A DNA stretch of 60,342 nucleotides. Source: Verrucomicrobiales bacterium (lineage in GTDB: Bacteria; Verrucomicrobiota; Verrucomicrobiia; Verrucomicrobiales; DEV007). Positions 44,771-53,237 of the stretch are shown piece by piece (the first letter of the stretch is position 1; each line of letters begins with the position of its first letter). The stretch is from contig JAOFXR010000013.1 in NCBI GenBank assembly GCA_028047635.1, positions 1 through 60,342 of the forward strand, given 5' to 3'. A program made the translations under genes and the position numbers. The notes beneath the pieces are model-generated. The model worked only from the letters and a program-made list of their open reading frames with translations, was not told the DNA's origin and did not search any database.

Positions 44771-44858
44771 GGAGTCATTGCTGATTTGCTTTGGACACCG
44801 GAAGTTTGCGCGATGACGCAAGTGCTCTTTCCCGCCCAGATGAGTATAGTGTGAACTT

Positions 44859-47711
44859 ATGCGATTTGTTTTCGGAGCCATAGCGACTGCTCTTCTCTCA
44901 GGAGTGGGTGCGACTCCTTGTGGCGCGAAGGAGATTCCGGAAGCTGACTTACGCTTTTTCGAAAATCGAATTCGGCCTATTCTTGTGGAGCATTGCTACG
45001 AGTGCCATTCTGAGGAAGCGGGCAAGCGCAAAGGGGGGCTCTGGCTGGATCGCCGCGCTGGTTGGGAGGACGGTGGTGACTCAGGTCCTTCCGCGATAGT
45101 TCACGATGTAGAGGGAAGTCTGCTCATCAAGACCGTTCGCTATACTGACCCGGATTTGGAGATGCCGCCGGAGGGCAAGCTGTCTCCTCAGGATATCTCT
45201 GACCTTGAAACGTGGGTGGCGAAGGGGCTCCCGGATCCGCGGGACAAAATGATGGATGAAAGTGGTGAAGGCTTTGATTTAGAAAAACGGAAGCAATACT
45301 GGTCCTATCAGCCACGGAAGAAGGCTTTTGGAGATCGCGATTCGATCGATGATTTTATCAATTTTCGCCTCGCAAGCGAAGGCTTCGAACCGCTTCCTGC
45401 GGCCTCGCCGGAAGCACTCCTGCGAAGGGCGAAGATCGATTTGACCGGTCTCATTCCGAAGCCGGAAGAGATCGAGTCTTATACAGCAAATCCTGATCAC
45501 GAGAGCTATGAACATTTTGTTGATGCCTGGCTCGGAACTCACGCTTTTGGCGAGCGTTGGGGGCGTCACTGGCTTGATATCGTGCGTTACGCAGATTCAA
45601 GCGGTGGTGGTCGGGCACTCGCCTTTCCGAATGCATGGCGCTTGCGTGATTATGTGATTGATTCGTTCGCTGATGACCGCCCGCTGGACGAGTTGATCCG
45701 CGCGCACGTCGCGGGTGACTTGTTGCCGTTCGAGGATCCGTCAGAGCGCGTTGAGAATCTGATCGCAACCGGGTTTCTTGTGATGGGGCCGATCAATTAC
45801 GAAAACCAGAACAAAGACGAACTGGAGTTCGATATCATTGATGAGCAAATCGACACCCTTGGTCGCGCTTTCATGGGACAGACGCTCGGATGTGCGAGGT
45901 GTCACGATCATAAGTTCGATCCTATTCCGACGAGTGATTACTATGCGATGGCAGGGATCTTTAAAAGCACTGACTTTGTAACCCATGCCAACGTTTCGAA
46001 GTGGCATACTGAACCCGTTCCGCCGTCGTCTGATGCGAAAGAGGTGCTCGACGCGCATGCGGAAGGGGAAAAGTCTTTTCAGACTGTCATCAGTGAACTG
46101 AAACAGGAATTAGCGCTTTTGGGTCGCGGTGCCGGAAGTCGTGTTGCCTCGGTTCCGATTCTCTCTCTTCCCGGGATAGTTGTAGATGGTAGCGATGCGA
46201 TCCTCGAAGGCGAGTGGCAGGAATCCACCTCGACGCCCCGATACGTAGGAGGTTATTATCTGCATGATCTTCACGAGGGAACGATCCCGAAATCGGTTCG
46301 CTTCGAATTTGAATTGCCGCATTCCGGACGGTTCGAAATTCGGATTGCCTATTCAGCGGCCCCCAATCGAAATACTGCCGTTCCGGTAACGATTGAGGGC
46401 GGGGGAATCGCTAAGACGGTCACCGTCAATCAGCGTATTCGACCTGAACACGACAGGCTCTTTCATACTCTGGGAAAGTGGGAATTCACAAAAGCCGGCC
46501 GCATTTCCGTGACGGTCAGGAATACGCCGAATGGAGATGGACACGTCATGGCCGATGCGATTCAGTGCCTTTCCGAGGCTGGGAATGAGTTACCTTCGAG
46601 TGAGCTGAGCGAGGTGGAGAAAACGCGAGTCACTCAGCTGGAAGCGGATCTGAAAGTGGCAGAGGCGTCGCTCCAGAAATTGCTAAAATCTGCTCCACGC
46701 ATTCCGAAGGCCATGAGCGTGGTGGATCTGAAAGCTGAGGAAATCTCGGACACCGAGATTAGAATTCGGGGAGTGGAGGCCAATCGAGGCCCTGTCGCCC
46801 CAAGGGGATTTCTACAGGCCGCCGTCTGGAATGAGATGGATCGTGAGTCGTTTGAGATTTCAGATGCGCAGAGCGGTAGACTCGAGCTAGCCCGATGGAT
46901 CACTGCGCCGCAGAATCCGCTCACGGCGCGGGTAATGGTAAACCGCATTTGGCTTCACCTTATGGGTGAGGGGCTTGTGAGAACCGCGGACAATTTCGGT
47001 ATCACGGGGGAGAAGCCGACTCATCCTGAGTTACTGGATTTTCTGGCGGGCCGATTGATCGATTCAGGCTGGTCAACGAAAGCACTCGTGAAAGAAATCA
47101 TGATGTCCGACGCTTACGCTCGTTGCAGCCGGGCAGGAGAGTTGATGCAGGCGAAGGCCGACCCCGAAAATAAACTCTACTGGCGTGCCCATTTGCGGCC
47201 GCTCGATGTTGAGGCGCTGAGGGACGCCATCTTGACTCTTTCAGGTGAGCTTGACCTAAACGGCGGAGGTCCTTCTCTTCCGAAAAAATTCAAAAGTGAA
47301 TTTGGTCATCAATTTGTGACATTGAAGCGAACGGTTTATGTGCCCGCGTTTCGAAATTCCGGTTACGAGATGTTTTCGGTTTTTGATTTCGCGAATCCCA
47401 ACTTCACCGTCGGGAAACGCGCTGACAGCACGATTCCCACGCAGGCGCTCTTCTTAACGAATAGCTCTTTTGTTCACGAGCAGGCAGAGAAAGCCGCCGC
47501 GCGGTTCGTAAACGGCGAAACACTGGATATTGAGGACACGATCCGAGCAGTATTTCTCCACACGCTCGCAAGAACGCCGACAGCTGAAGAGTTGGAGCTA
47601 ACCGTTGATTTTATGGAGCGGGATCCCAACTGGGAAACCAATCCCTCGGCAGCATGGACAGCGCTTCAGCGCTCGCTCTTTGGCTCAATCGATTTCCGCT
47701 ATCTCCGCTAA
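44859..47711 (+). CDS. Exported DUF1549/DUF1553 protein with Planctomycete-type cytochrome c domain (module 2)
   Basis: A 950-residue paralogue of the protein at 1300-4158, with the same domain order. A signal peptide (residues 1-23) is followed by PSCyt1 with CYECH at about 46-50 and the shared stretch [20 protein letters not shown]1549 shows WGRHWLDIVRYADSSGGGRA and [11 protein letters not shown] near 345. A golvesin-like beta-sandwich (about 445-580; RIAYSAAPNRNTAVPVTI, VMADAIQCL) precedes DUF1553 (NRIWLHLMGEGLVRTADNFG, then STIPTQALFLTNSSF). The function is unknown, presumably periplasmic electron transfer coupled to a DUF1501 hydrolase. The DUF1501 partner starts 29 bases downstream. Confidence 0.9.
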   Translation: MRFVFGAIATALLSGVGATPCGAKEIPEADLRFFENRIRPILVEHCYECHSEEAGKRKGGLWLDRRAGWEDGGDSGPSAIVHDVEGSLLIKTVRYTDPDLEMPPEGKLSPQDISDLETWVAKGLPDPRDKMMDESGEGFDLEKRKQYWSYQPRKKAFGDRDSIDDFINFRLASEGFEPLPAASPEALLRRAKIDLTGLIPKPEEIESYTANPDHESYEHFVDAWLGTHAFGERWGRHWLDIVRYADSSGGGRALAFPNAWRLRDYVIDSFADDRPLDELIRAHVAGDLLPFEDPSERVENLIATGFLVMGPINYENQNKDELEFDIIDEQIDTLGRAFMGQTLGCARCHDHKFDPIPTSDYYAMAGIFKSTDFVTHANVSKWHTEPVPPSSDAKEVLDAHAEGEKSFQTVISELKQELALLGRGAGSRVASVPILSLPGIVVDGSDAILEGEWQESTSTPRYVGGYYLHDLHEGTIPKSVRFEFELPHSGRFEIRIAYSAAPNRNTAVPVTIEGGGIAKTVTVNQRIRPEHDRLFHTLGKWEFTKAGRISVTVRNTPNGDGHVMADAIQCLSEAGNELPSSELSEVEKTRVTQLEADLKVAEASLQKLLKSAPRIPKAMSVVDLKAEEISDTEIRIRGVEANRGPVAPRGFLQAAVWNEMDRESFEISDAQSGRLELARWITAPQNPLTARVMVNRIWLHLMGEGLVRTADNFGITGEKPTHPELLDFLAGRLIDSGWSTKALVKEIMMSDAYARCSRAGELMQAKADPENKLYWRAHLRPLDVEALRDAILTLSGELDLNGGGPSLPKKFKSEFGHQFVTLKRTVYVPAFRNSGYEMFSVFDFANPNFTVGKRADSTIPTQALFLTNSSFVHEQAEKAAARFVNGETLDIEDTIRAVFLHTLARTPTAEELELTVDFMERDPNWETNPSAAWTALQRSLFGSIDFRYLR

Positions 47712-47740
47712 ACGCTCGTGAACCGCTCCTTTATACCACT

Positions 47741-49102
47741 ATGAATCTTCACCCGACCCGGCGCTCACTTCTCCAATCCACGGCCTGTGGATTTGGTGGG
47801 TTGGCGATGTCTTCGTTTGCTGACCAAACCCCGATTCAGGCTCCGCGGGCGAAGCGGGTAATTTTTCTTTTCATGCAAGGTGGGCCGAGTCAGGTCGACA
47901 CCTACGACTACAAACCGGAATTGATCAAAGCCCATGATCAAACGGTGGATTTCCACGTGCCGCGCTCCCGTGAGATCGAGCAGCGCACAGTGATGAAGCC
48001 GCTCTGGGACTTTCAGCAGCACGGGGAATGCGGGCGCTGGTCCTCTTCACTTTTCCCTGAGGTCGCCAAACATGTCGATGACCTCTGCTTTATTCACTCT
48101 ATGCACACCGAGGGCGTTGCTCACGGGCCTGCGACTTTATTTTTGCACACTGGCGCCACTAATCTGGTCCGGCCTTCTATGGGCGCGTGGGTGAGCTACG
48201 GGCTTGGGGCTGAGAATGCCAATCTTCCTGCTTTTGTCTGCGTGAACCCTCCGGCGAATAAAGGTGGTCCACGAAATTACGGGAATGCCTTTCTCCCCGC
48301 TTTTCATCAGGGAACCGTTCTGGGGCAGCCGGGAAATCCGAACGCCCGTCCTGAGATTAAGAATTTGAAAAGTCCTCTAGGGGATGATGCCGTCCTAAGA
48401 GAGCATCAGTTTCTCAAGGAACTCAACCGTGCTCAGTCTCGGGGGACGACAGATACGGTTCTCGACGGGGTGATTCATTCGCACGAGCTAGCCTGGCGCA
48501 TGCAGAGTCAGGCCGCGGATCTGATTGATATCGAAAATTCCACGCGCGAAACACGAGAAATCTACGGGATTGGCGATGAGGCGACCGACGGGTTCGGGCG
48601 CCAGTGCCTTGCCGCCCGACAACTCGCTGAGAGCGGCGTAAGGTTCATTCAAATCAACCATTGCGATAATTCATCGACACCGGTGTGGGATCAGCACAGC
48701 AATATGCCGAAGCATGAGACTCTGGCAGGTCAGGTCGATAAGCCGATTGCGGGATTACTGGCCGATCTTAAGCGCCGTGGTTTGCTCGAAGATACGCTCG
48801 TGTGGTGGGGCGCAGAGTTTGGCCGGACACCGTTTTCTCAGGCTAATCAGGGGCGGGATCACAATCCTAGAGGGTTCACGACCTGGCTCGCAGGAGGTGG
48901 CGTGAAGCCCGGATTTGCTTACGGAGCGACGGATGAATTCGGGTTTCAAGCCGTTGAGAACAAAGTTCACATGCATGACCTTCACGCGACGATTCTCGAT
49001 TTGATGGGCCTTGATCACGAAAAGCTGACCTACAACTACGCCGGTCGGGATTTCCGCCTCACCGATGTCCACGGCAGAGTCGTTCGTGAGATCATGGCGT
49101 GA
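47741..49102 (+). CDS. Tat-exported DUF1501 protein, module 2
   Basis: From ATG 47741 the protein has 453 residues. The twin-arginine signal is TRRSLLQSTACGFGGLAMSS (residues 6-25). DUF1501 landmarks match the module-1 protein: [73 protein letters not shown] with GRDHNPRGF, and [20 protein letters not shown] at the end. An earlier in-frame ATG at 47654 overlaps the DUF1553 gene and would place the signal internally, so it is rejected. It forms an operon with the DUF1553 gene upstream and possibly with the dioxygenase-like gene 73 bases downstream. Confidence 0.9.
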   Translation: MNLHPTRRSLLQSTACGFGGLAMSSFADQTPIQAPRAKRVIFLFMQGGPSQVDTYDYKPELIKAHDQTVDFHVPRSREIEQRTVMKPLWDFQQHGECGRWSSSLFPEVAKHVDDLCFIHSMHTEGVAHGPATLFLHTGATNLVRPSMGAWVSYGLGAENANLPAFVCVNPPANKGGPRNYGNAFLPAFHQGTVLGQPGNPNARPEIKNLKSPLGDDAVLREHQFLKELNRAQSRGTTDTVLDGVIHSHELAWRMQSQAADLIDIENSTRETREIYGIGDEATDGFGRQCLAARQLAESGVRFIQINHCDNSSTPVWDQHSNMPKHETLAGQVDKPIAGLLADLKRRGLLEDTLVWWGAEFGRTPFSQANQGRDHNPRGFTTWLAGGGVKPGFAYGATDEFGFQAVENKVHMHDLHATILDLMGLDHEKLTYNYAGRDFRLTDVHGRVVREIMA

Positions 49103-49175
49103 ATTAGGCCGAGGCTAGGGCTTTGGTAGAGCGGAATTCTTGCAACCCTTGCGAATGCCCGTGGTTTGATCTTTC

Positions 49176-49925
49176 ATGAACCCTCATTTTTGTCCCGAAT
49201 GCCACCGACGTCAGTTTCTTAAGCGCGCTTTGCTCGGCTCTGCGGCGCTCTTCACGGCCCCCGGCGCTTTCGCCGAGTCTCTTGCTGCGACGCCCTTTCA
49301 AACTGAAGGTCCTTTTTACCCGAACGAGCTGCCACTTGATACGGACAACGATCTCATTCTTCTCAATGATTCACTGGACCCTTCGATCGGTGAGATCACT
49401 CATCTCTCGGGACAGGTTTTCAACGAGAATGGCTCACCCGCCCGGGGTGTCGTTGTCGAACTCTGGCAGGCGGATGCTAAAGGATGCTACATTCACACCG
49501 AAGGCGCGGCGCGGGGTGAAGAACGCGATCCTAATTTTCAAGGCTACGGGCGATTTCTCACCGCATCAGATGGGCGTTACTACTTCCGGGCAATTCGACC
49601 GGTCCCTTACGGTCCGAGAACTGCTCACTTTCATCTTGCGGTGAATAAAGGGGGAAAGCGAATGTTGACGACCCAACTTTACGATTCTTCTCAGAAGTTG
49701 AATAAAACAGATCGCATTCTCAACAGCGTCGAGGATCCGAAAGCCCGCGCCTCACTGATCACCGATTTCAAACCGCTAGAAGGCTCTCAAGCCGGCGAGC
49801 TCACGGCCCATTGGAATATCGTCATCGGCAGAACACCTGAAGACCCGAAATCTGATCGCGGCCGGCGCGGGCCGGGCACCGGTTTTCGTCCCGATGGAAA
49901 AGGGAAGGGCAAAGGCAAGCGTTAA
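49176..49925 (+). CDS. Tat-exported intradiol ring-cleavage dioxygenase-like protein
   Basis: A protein of 249 residues with a twin-arginine-like signal (CHRRQFLKRALLGSAALFTA, residues 9-28). The intradiol dioxygenase core follows: TEGPFYPNELPLD, ARGVVVELWQADAKGCYIHT, DGRYYFRAIRPVPYGPRTAH and HFHLAV. The iron ligands expected from protocatechuate 3,4-dioxygenase, two tyrosines and a His-X-His pair, are all recognisable (Tyr in GCYIHT, Tyr in PVPYG, His-X-His in AHFHL). The last 20 residues are strongly basic (GKGKGKGKR). Family members cleave catechols with molecular oxygen; exported versions are less studied. It follows the DUF1553/DUF1501 pair on the same strand. Confidence 0.85.
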   Translation: MNPHFCPECHRRQFLKRALLGSAALFTAPGAFAESLAATPFQTEGPFYPNELPLDTDNDLILLNDSLDPSIGEITHLSGQVFNENGSPARGVVVELWQADAKGCYIHTEGAARGEERDPNFQGYGRFLTASDGRYYFRAIRPVPYGPRTAHFHLAVNKGGKRMLTTQLYDSSQKLNKTDRILNSVEDPKARASLITDFKPLEGSQAGELTAHWNIVIGRTPEDPKSDRGRRGPGTGFRPDGKGKGKGKR

Positions 49926-50090
49926 GCATTGACCAGTGTTTTTACCTCAATGGTAGATTAACAAGTCGCTGGTAGAGCTATGTGATCAGAAAGCGGCGAA
50001 AGCTTGATGCCGCCTAAAGAAATTGTTTCCTAGGTGGGGCTTTGCGCTCCAGCTCGTTGCTGAATAACCAACGCCCCAACCCTGTTGAAT

Positions 50091-50750
50091 CTACTCCCCG
50101 AATGAATCCAGAAGCGCTTGGTTAAGCGACGTCCGGTGTTTTAGGACGCTTCCATCACGGTAGCCGACGAGGTAGTTGTCTTTACCTGGAAGCTTCAAGA
50201 GAAGAATCGGCTCATCGTCGCCAGCGGTCTTCGCTACTTGGCGATACTTGAGCGTTGAGGAGGTGGCATCGTTAAAGACAACGGTGAATTGTGAGTCATC
50301 GGAAAGAAAATCAGGAATGAGATCGTCGAGTGTTTCAGGCAACTCTCCATTCGGGTGATCTGTTGCATAGACGACAGAGGCGAGAGCTACCTGGCGAACA
50401 CTTTGCATCGCCTTGACTTCTTCGACTCGACCCTGTGTGGCAACTTGTGCGGAAATAAATGCCGGCATCGCGATAGAAGCAACGATTCCCACGGAAATTA
50501 AACCGGTGAAGATCCCTATCGCTCCTGTGATGACTCCGGCCAGCGCCAGCCATTCGCCTCCCACCGTCGTTGGATTGGCCTTCGCTTTTTTGATCGAAAG
50601 ACAGCCCAGAATAATGGCGGGAATTGATCCGAGAATCCAGAGGCAAAACAAGCTCAGGATACCGAGAATGAGACTCCAAACGGCACCGCGAGGAGTGACC
50701 TTCGCCGGCGGCTGATCGGGAGAGGCGATGAGAGAGGGTTCAGAACTCAT
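50091..50750 (-). CDS. DUF4190 membrane protein with pseudopilin-like C-terminal part
   Basis: A protein of 219 residues. A Pro-rich N-terminus precedes two DUF4190-type spans (about 25-50 and 68-92: SLILGILSLFCLWILGSIPA; LALAGVITGAIGIFTGLISV), joined by LGCLSIKKAKANP. The second span runs into VASIAMPAFISAQ, like the hydrophobic helix of type II pseudopilins, and the rest resembles a pseudopilin globular domain (ATDHPNGELPETLDDLIPDF, GYRDGSVLKH). There is no prepilin peptidase site. The start overlaps the stop of the upstream amino-acid symporter gene by four bases. Function is unknown. Confidence 0.75.
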   Translation of the reverse strand: MSSEPSLIASPDQPPAKVTPRGAVWSLILGILSLFCLWILGSIPAIILGCLSIKKAKANPTTVGGEWLALAGVITGAIGIFTGLISVGIVASIAMPAFISAQVATQGRVEEVKAMQSVRQVALASVVYATDHPNGELPETLDDLIPDFLSDDSQFTVVFNDATSSTLKYRQVAKTAGDDEPILLLKLPGKDNYLVGYRDGSVLKHRTSLNQALLDSFGE

Positions 50751-52288
50751 TTATGGTTGCTGTCGACGTCTTTCACGTGGGCCATGAAGAGAGCGGTTTC
50801 TTTTTTCACCACTGGAAGGAGGATATACAGGCCGATGAGGTTAGGCACGACCATCGCGAAGAACATGGCATCGGAGGCGGTAATCACGCTGCCGAGTGAG
50901 GCTGATGCACCGATCACAGTGCAGGCGCAAAAGAGAAGACGGTATCCAAGAATGACTCCTTTGTTCTCTCCTACGAGATACGAGATTGCCCGCTCGCCAT
51001 AATAGGACCATGAGATCATCGTTGAGAATGCGAACAGGATAACAGCGACCATTAAAATGTAAGGGAACCATGGTATCGCTGAGCCGAATGCTTCTGAGGT
51101 TACTGAGATTCCCTGCTCATTTCCCGAAAGCGCCTGGCCTGCATAGTTGTCGTAGGTTCCTGTCGAAAGAATCACAAAGGCAGTGAGCGAACATACTACA
51201 ACAGTATCGAAAAAAGGCTCTAACAAGGCCACTAGCCCTTCACTGGCAGGGTGATTGGTTTTTACGGCGGAGTGAGCGATTGGTGCGGAACCAACGCCCG
51301 CTTCGTTTGAGAAAGCGCCTCGCTTAATTCCCTGAATAAAGACTGCGATGAAACCTCCAGTGACAAGCGCCTCTGGATTGAATGCTTCGGTGACAATTCG
51401 GGTAAACACGTGAGGAATCGCTCCAAAATTCATGAAGAGAACGACAAGAGCTGCCAAAATGTAGGTGCCACACATGAACGGCACGAGAACGGCGGTTACG
51501 CGGGCGATTCCTCTAATCCCACCGATGATGACAGTTCCGACGAGAATGGCGACGATGAGACCGAATATCCAGCCGTCGTCTTTGAGCAATCCTGTAACTG
51601 CCGAAAATTGGGCGTGTGCCTGATTGACTTGAAACATGTTACCAGCTCCGATGGCACCGCCGATGCACATTAAAGCGAAAAAGATCGCGAGACCTTTCCC
51701 GAAGATCCCCATGGCCTTTCCCCGCTCGGCGAGCCCCTGACTCAAATAAAACATAGCTCCTCCGGAGACCTTCCCGTTGTTGTCAATTTTTCGATACTTC
51801 ACACCGAGGGTGCATTCGCAGAATTTTGAAGTCATTCCGAGGAAACCAACCAGAATCATCCAAAAGACAGCACCAGGGCCTCCCGCCGAGATCGCAATCG
51901 CGACACCTGCAATATTTCCAAGTCCGACCGTGGCAGAGAGGGCTGCAGAAAGGGCCTGGAAATGAGTAATTTCTCCCGGAGCATCGGGAGCGGTGTATTT
52001 ACCTGAAACGGTCTTGAGGGCGGTCCGGAAAGCACGGACGTTGATGAACTTGAAAAAAAACGTGAGAACCAGAGACGAAACGGAAAGAAGGAGAAGGACA
52101 ACGGGAACGTCCATGCCCGCGATTGGGATAGCCTTAAAAACGAAGTCGTCCATCCATTTGGCGATCGGTTTGAGAAAACTGTCGAATTTCTGATCAAGCG
52201 TTGTCAGAACCTCTGCGGATGCCTCTTCCGCGAAAGCAGGTAAGGCGGTGAAGATCAACAGGAACAGAAAGAGTGTGAGTTTTCTCAT
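50747..52288 (-). CDS. Sodium:alanine/glycine symporter (AGCS family)
   Basis: Takes up alanine or glycine with sodium across the inner membrane. The 513 residues start with a cleavable-looking signal (MRKLTLFLFLLIFTALPAFA) and contain about eleven membrane segments. Family marks are TFFFKFINVRAFRTALKTVS, ATVGLGNIAGVAIAISAGGP (substrate/sodium site near 115), GMTSKFCECTLGVKYRK, and KRGAFSNEAGVGSAPIAHSA near 328. It is co-translated with the DUF4190 gene (4-base overlap) and divergent from sdhC across about 145 bases, in which I see no glycine riboswitch. Confidence 0.93.
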   Translation of the reverse strand: MRKLTLFLFLLIFTALPAFAEEASAEVLTTLDQKFDSFLKPIAKWMDDFVFKAIPIAGMDVPVVLLLLSVSSLVLTFFFKFINVRAFRTALKTVSGKYTAPDAPGEITHFQALSAALSATVGLGNIAGVAIAISAGGPGAVFWMILVGFLGMTSKFCECTLGVKYRKIDNNGKVSGGAMFYLSQGLAERGKAMGIFGKGLAIFFALMCIGGAIGAGNMFQVNQAHAQFSAVTGLLKDDGWIFGLIVAILVGTVIIGGIRGIARVTAVLVPFMCGTYILAALVVLFMNFGAIPHVFTRIVTEAFNPEALVTGGFIAVFIQGIKRGAFSNEAGVGSAPIAHSAVKTNHPASEGLVALLEPFFDTVVVCSLTAFVILSTGTYDNYAGQALSGNEQGISVTSEAFGSAIPWFPYILMVAVILFAFSTMISWSYYGERAISYLVGENKGVILGYRLLFCACTVIGASASLGSVITASDAMFFAMVVPNLIGLYILLPVVKKETALFMAHVKDVDSNHK

Positions 52289-52433
52289 AGTCGGAATGGG
52301 ATGCGGTAGAAAGGTTATTCCAGACCTGAGCCGTCAATGCAACGCGAAAGGCACCTTTTCGAAAAAGAAACTTTTTATGCAAATTGATGCCATCTTCTTG
52401 CATATTGGCGTCGTATTGATTAAGAAATCGGAA

Positions 52434-53198
52434 ATGAACGCTCTTTGCAAAACTCTTTGTGACTTTTGGGACTCTTCGATAGGGAAAAAACTGATTGTCG
52501 CAGTGACCGGCGTTATGTTGGTCGGCTTTCTCATCGCTCACATGGCGGGCAACCTTCTGATCTTTCAAGGACGGGAATCGCTGAACGATTATGCTTACTT
52601 TCTGCATCACTTCTTGCATGGAATGGGCATTTGGCTTTTCCGCGTAGGTCTTATTGTCGCTTTCGTTCTTCACATCGTCGCCACTGTCTCTTTGACCCGT
52701 CAAAACCGTGCCGCTCGTTCCGAGAAATACGCCCACGAGGCCACCTCGAGAGCGTCGCTCAGTTCACGTTACATGATCTGGAGTGGACTCACGGTGATTG
52801 CCTTCGTGATTTTTCATTTACTCCACTTCACCGTTCGTATTGACCCCGATTTGGCTTCGATGAAAGATCCAATGGACCCGTCGAGGCACGACGCCTACGG
52901 AATGGTCATTGCCGGATTTCAAAATCCTGTCGTGGTTTTGTTTTACATCATCTCGATCTCATTTCTTTGTTCTCATCTGAGCCACGGCATCGCTTCGATC
53001 TTCCAGACGCTCGGATTTAACAGCAAGAAAACCCGCGACCCGTTCCACAAACTGGGTCTCGTCATCTCGGTCGTTCTCTGGCTTGGTTTTCTGTCTATCC
53101 CTTTTCTGGCTCTTTTCGATCTCATCGGGGATGGCGAGAAAGACGCACCGGTCCCGATGGAGGCCAGTGTGAATACTGAACTTCTCTTCCGCTGTTAG
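52434..53198 (+). CDS. sdhC: Succinate dehydrogenase cytochrome b subunit (Bacillus-like type)
   Basis: The membrane anchor of succinate dehydrogenase/fumarate reductase. From ATG 52434 it has 254 residues with five spans, as in the single-subunit di-haem anchor type: VAVTGVMLVGFLIAHMAGNL, GMGIWLFRVGLIVAFVLHIV, IWSGLTVIAFVIFHLLHFTV, VVLFYIISISFLCSHLSHGI and LVISVVLWLGFLSIPFLALF. The histidines in these spans (IAHMAGN, VLHIV, FHLLH, SHLSHG) are the likely haem ligands. Upstream in-frame codons as far as 52248 lack family support and overlap the divergent symporter gene. First gene of sdhCAB. Confidence 0.92.
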   Translation: MNALCKTLCDFWDSSIGKKLIVAVTGVMLVGFLIAHMAGNLLIFQGRESLNDYAYFLHHFLHGMGIWLFRVGLIVAFVLHIVATVSLTRQNRAARSEKYAHEATSRASLSSRYMIWSGLTVIAFVIFHLLHFTVRIDPDLASMKDPMDPSRHDAYGMVIAGFQNPVVVLFYIISISFLCSHLSHGIASIFQTLGFNSKKTRDPFHKLGLVISVVLWLGFLSIPFLALFDLIGDGEKDAPVPMEASVNTELLFRC

Positions 53199-53237
53199 TA
53201 GAACCTGTAACCTCCTAATTTTAGCTTGTAATTTATC

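Noticed and set aside
52289-52433. A glycine riboswitch in front of the AGCS symporter.
   Set aside because: I find none of the conserved aptamer purine-rich segments on the minus strand of this spacer.
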